Below are positions 5,747 to 5,997 of a stretch of 5,997 nucleotides of DNA, in pieces; the first letter of the stretch is position 1, and each line of letters opens with the position of its first letter. The translations under genes and the position numbers were made by a program. The stretch is from the NCBI GenBank assembly GCA_030610965.1, contig JAUWQU010000270.1:1-5997 (forward strand). The letters are read 5' to 3'. A model generated the notes under the pieces. It was not told where the DNA came from. It made no database searches and was given only the letters and a program-made list of their open reading frames with translations. The stretch comes from Phycisphaerae bacterium. GTDB taxonomy: Bacteria > Planctomycetota > Phycisphaerae > SM23-33.

Positions 5747-5997
5747 ATGGACACGAGAAGACACGAATGCTTGCCGGGTCGCGACTTCCCGAGTTGGGTA
5801 CTTGGATGCTTGGGCACTTGGGTGCTTCTTTCGGGTATGTGGGTATTTGGATGTTTGAGTTTGTGCGAGGCCGCGGAGCGGGCCTCGCCCATTCCCGAAG
5901 CCGAGATCACGGCGTTCGATCGGAAACTGGAGCAGGTGATGCGGGGGACTTCGGCGGTCGAAGCCCGCAGGGCCTGCAAGAGCGTTGTCCGGCAGGC
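5747..5997 (+). CDS. 5' end of another tandem-family protein (copy 3), runs off the right edge
   Basis: From 5891 the frame reads IPEAEITAFDRKLEQVMRGT and continues SAVEARRACKSVVRQ to the edge. This aligns with residues 41-75 of copy 2 (IPESKIAALEAELKQHRADG...), about 15 of 35 identical, so it is the N-terminal part of a third member. Upstream, the frame is open through the 8-bp repeat to an ATG at 5747, giving MDTRRHECLPGRD and then a hydrophobic stretch (residues 17-40) that would serve as signal peptide. Alternative starts are GTG 5822 and ATG 5837 (MWVFGCLSLCEAAERA). An AGAGGAAG at 5725-5732 is about 14 nt before 5747, a long spacing. The MxRRT leader of copy 2 is absent. The gene may be live with a repeat-derived leader, or it may have lost its true 5' end. 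Confidence 0.6.
   Translation, partial: MDTRRHECLPGRDFPSWVLGCLGTWVLLSGMWVFGCLSLCEAAERASPIPEAEITAFDRKLEQVMRGTSAVEARRACKSVVRQ
5750..5768. repeat. Two adjacent GACACGA repeats
   Basis: GACACGAGA (5750-5758) and GACACGAAT (5760-5768) are near-identical direct repeats one base apart. Such ACACGA-type strings look like intergenic filler repeats. Here they fall just inside the longest possible reading frame of copy 3, which casts some doubt on its most upstream start. Confidence 0.4.
5792..5860. repeat. Degenerate 8-bp tandem repeat (consensus RYTTGGRT)
   Basis: Starting at 5792, eight octamers can be laid end to end, such as AGTTGGGT, ACTTGGAT, GCTTGGGC and ACTTGGGT. Only one unit is shortened (GCTTC, 5824-5828, an octamer missing 3 nt). 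G at unit position 5 is invariant, and T at positions 3 and 4 and G at position 6 are nearly so. In the frame of copy 3 the array becomes an octapeptide repeat with xWVxGCLx character. The 3-nt loss keeps that frame open. Confidence 0.65.
5865..5888. repeat. Perfect 8-bp inverted repeat
   Basis: GCGAGGCC (5865-5872) and GGCCTCGC (5881-5888) flank an 8-nt spacer. No T-run follows on either strand, so a terminator is unlikely. It sits at the junction between the octamer array and the conserved start of the copy 3 body, inside the presumed signal-peptide cleavage region. Confidence 0.4.

Noticed and set aside
5637..5858. Plus-strand 73-codon frame across the junction zone
   Set aside because: It begins inside the gene head at 5584, reads through C-runs and repeats, and has no similarity to the neighbouring families. 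The copy 3 frame explains the right part better.
5792..5860. CRISPR array
   Set aside because: The units are 8 bp and contiguous with no spacers, so it is a simple tandem repeat.
5865..5888. Rho-independent terminator
   Set aside because: The stem is perfect but no T-run follows on either strand, and it lies within the apparent start of copy 3.
5428..5979. Minus-strand frame of 183 codons across the right end
   Set aside because: Its STQVPKHPSTQ-type translation is only the octamer array read backwards, and it overlaps the transglutaminase-like gene and copy 3 on the plus strand.

Overview
The window is a plus-strand stretch of accessory genome built from a tandem family of large exported proteins. 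The most likely source is a planctomycete or another PVC-type environmental bacterium. This is suggested by large secreted proteins with TPR and thioredoxin-fold parts, by a transglutaminase-like protein with a GGICGPRAF core, and by a gene head reading IEAESFNDLGGW...MGSP. All three resemble protein types I associate with Planctomycetes. The assignment rests on family resemblance only; there is no rRNA or other phylogenetic marker.

Layout, left to right. (1) 2-649 is the 3' end of a first family member (copy 1). (2) 657-3479 is a complete second member (copy 2, 940 aa): signal peptide, helical region, a cysteine-less thioredoxin-like domain, a TPR-like helical region, a second cysteine-less thioredoxin/AhpC-like domain and a C-terminal TPR. 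(3) 3479-3623 is the decayed head of a further member, whose start overlaps the stop of copy 2. It consists of a signal peptide, a stop with frame change, and about 30 residues of matching N-terminus. (4) 3689-5587 is a 632-aa exported transglutaminase-like protein with a C-terminal beta-sandwich, in clearly lower-GC DNA. (5) 5584-5682 is a 32-codon orphan head of another exported-protein gene, ATGA-coupled to the gene before it. (6) 5683-5860 is low-complexity DNA with a degenerate 8-bp tandem repeat. (7) The N-terminus of another family member (copy 3) runs off the right edge. Its apparent signal peptide is encoded by the 8-bp repeat.

The genes look like one transcription unit: all are on one strand, with a 7-nt gap or ATGA/TGATG overlaps at the coupled junctions. 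The intact products should be exported, so the unit probably acts in the periplasm or at the cell surface. The thioredoxin-fold domains have lost their redox cysteines, which argues for binding or scaffolding rather than oxidoreduction. The transglutaminase-like protein retains the Cys and His of a thiol-acyltransferase/protease core. The two orphan gene heads and the repeat-derived leader suggest a tandem array that is still being rearranged by deletion and insertion. No tRNA, rRNA, CRISPR array, transposase or convincing rho-independent terminator was found.
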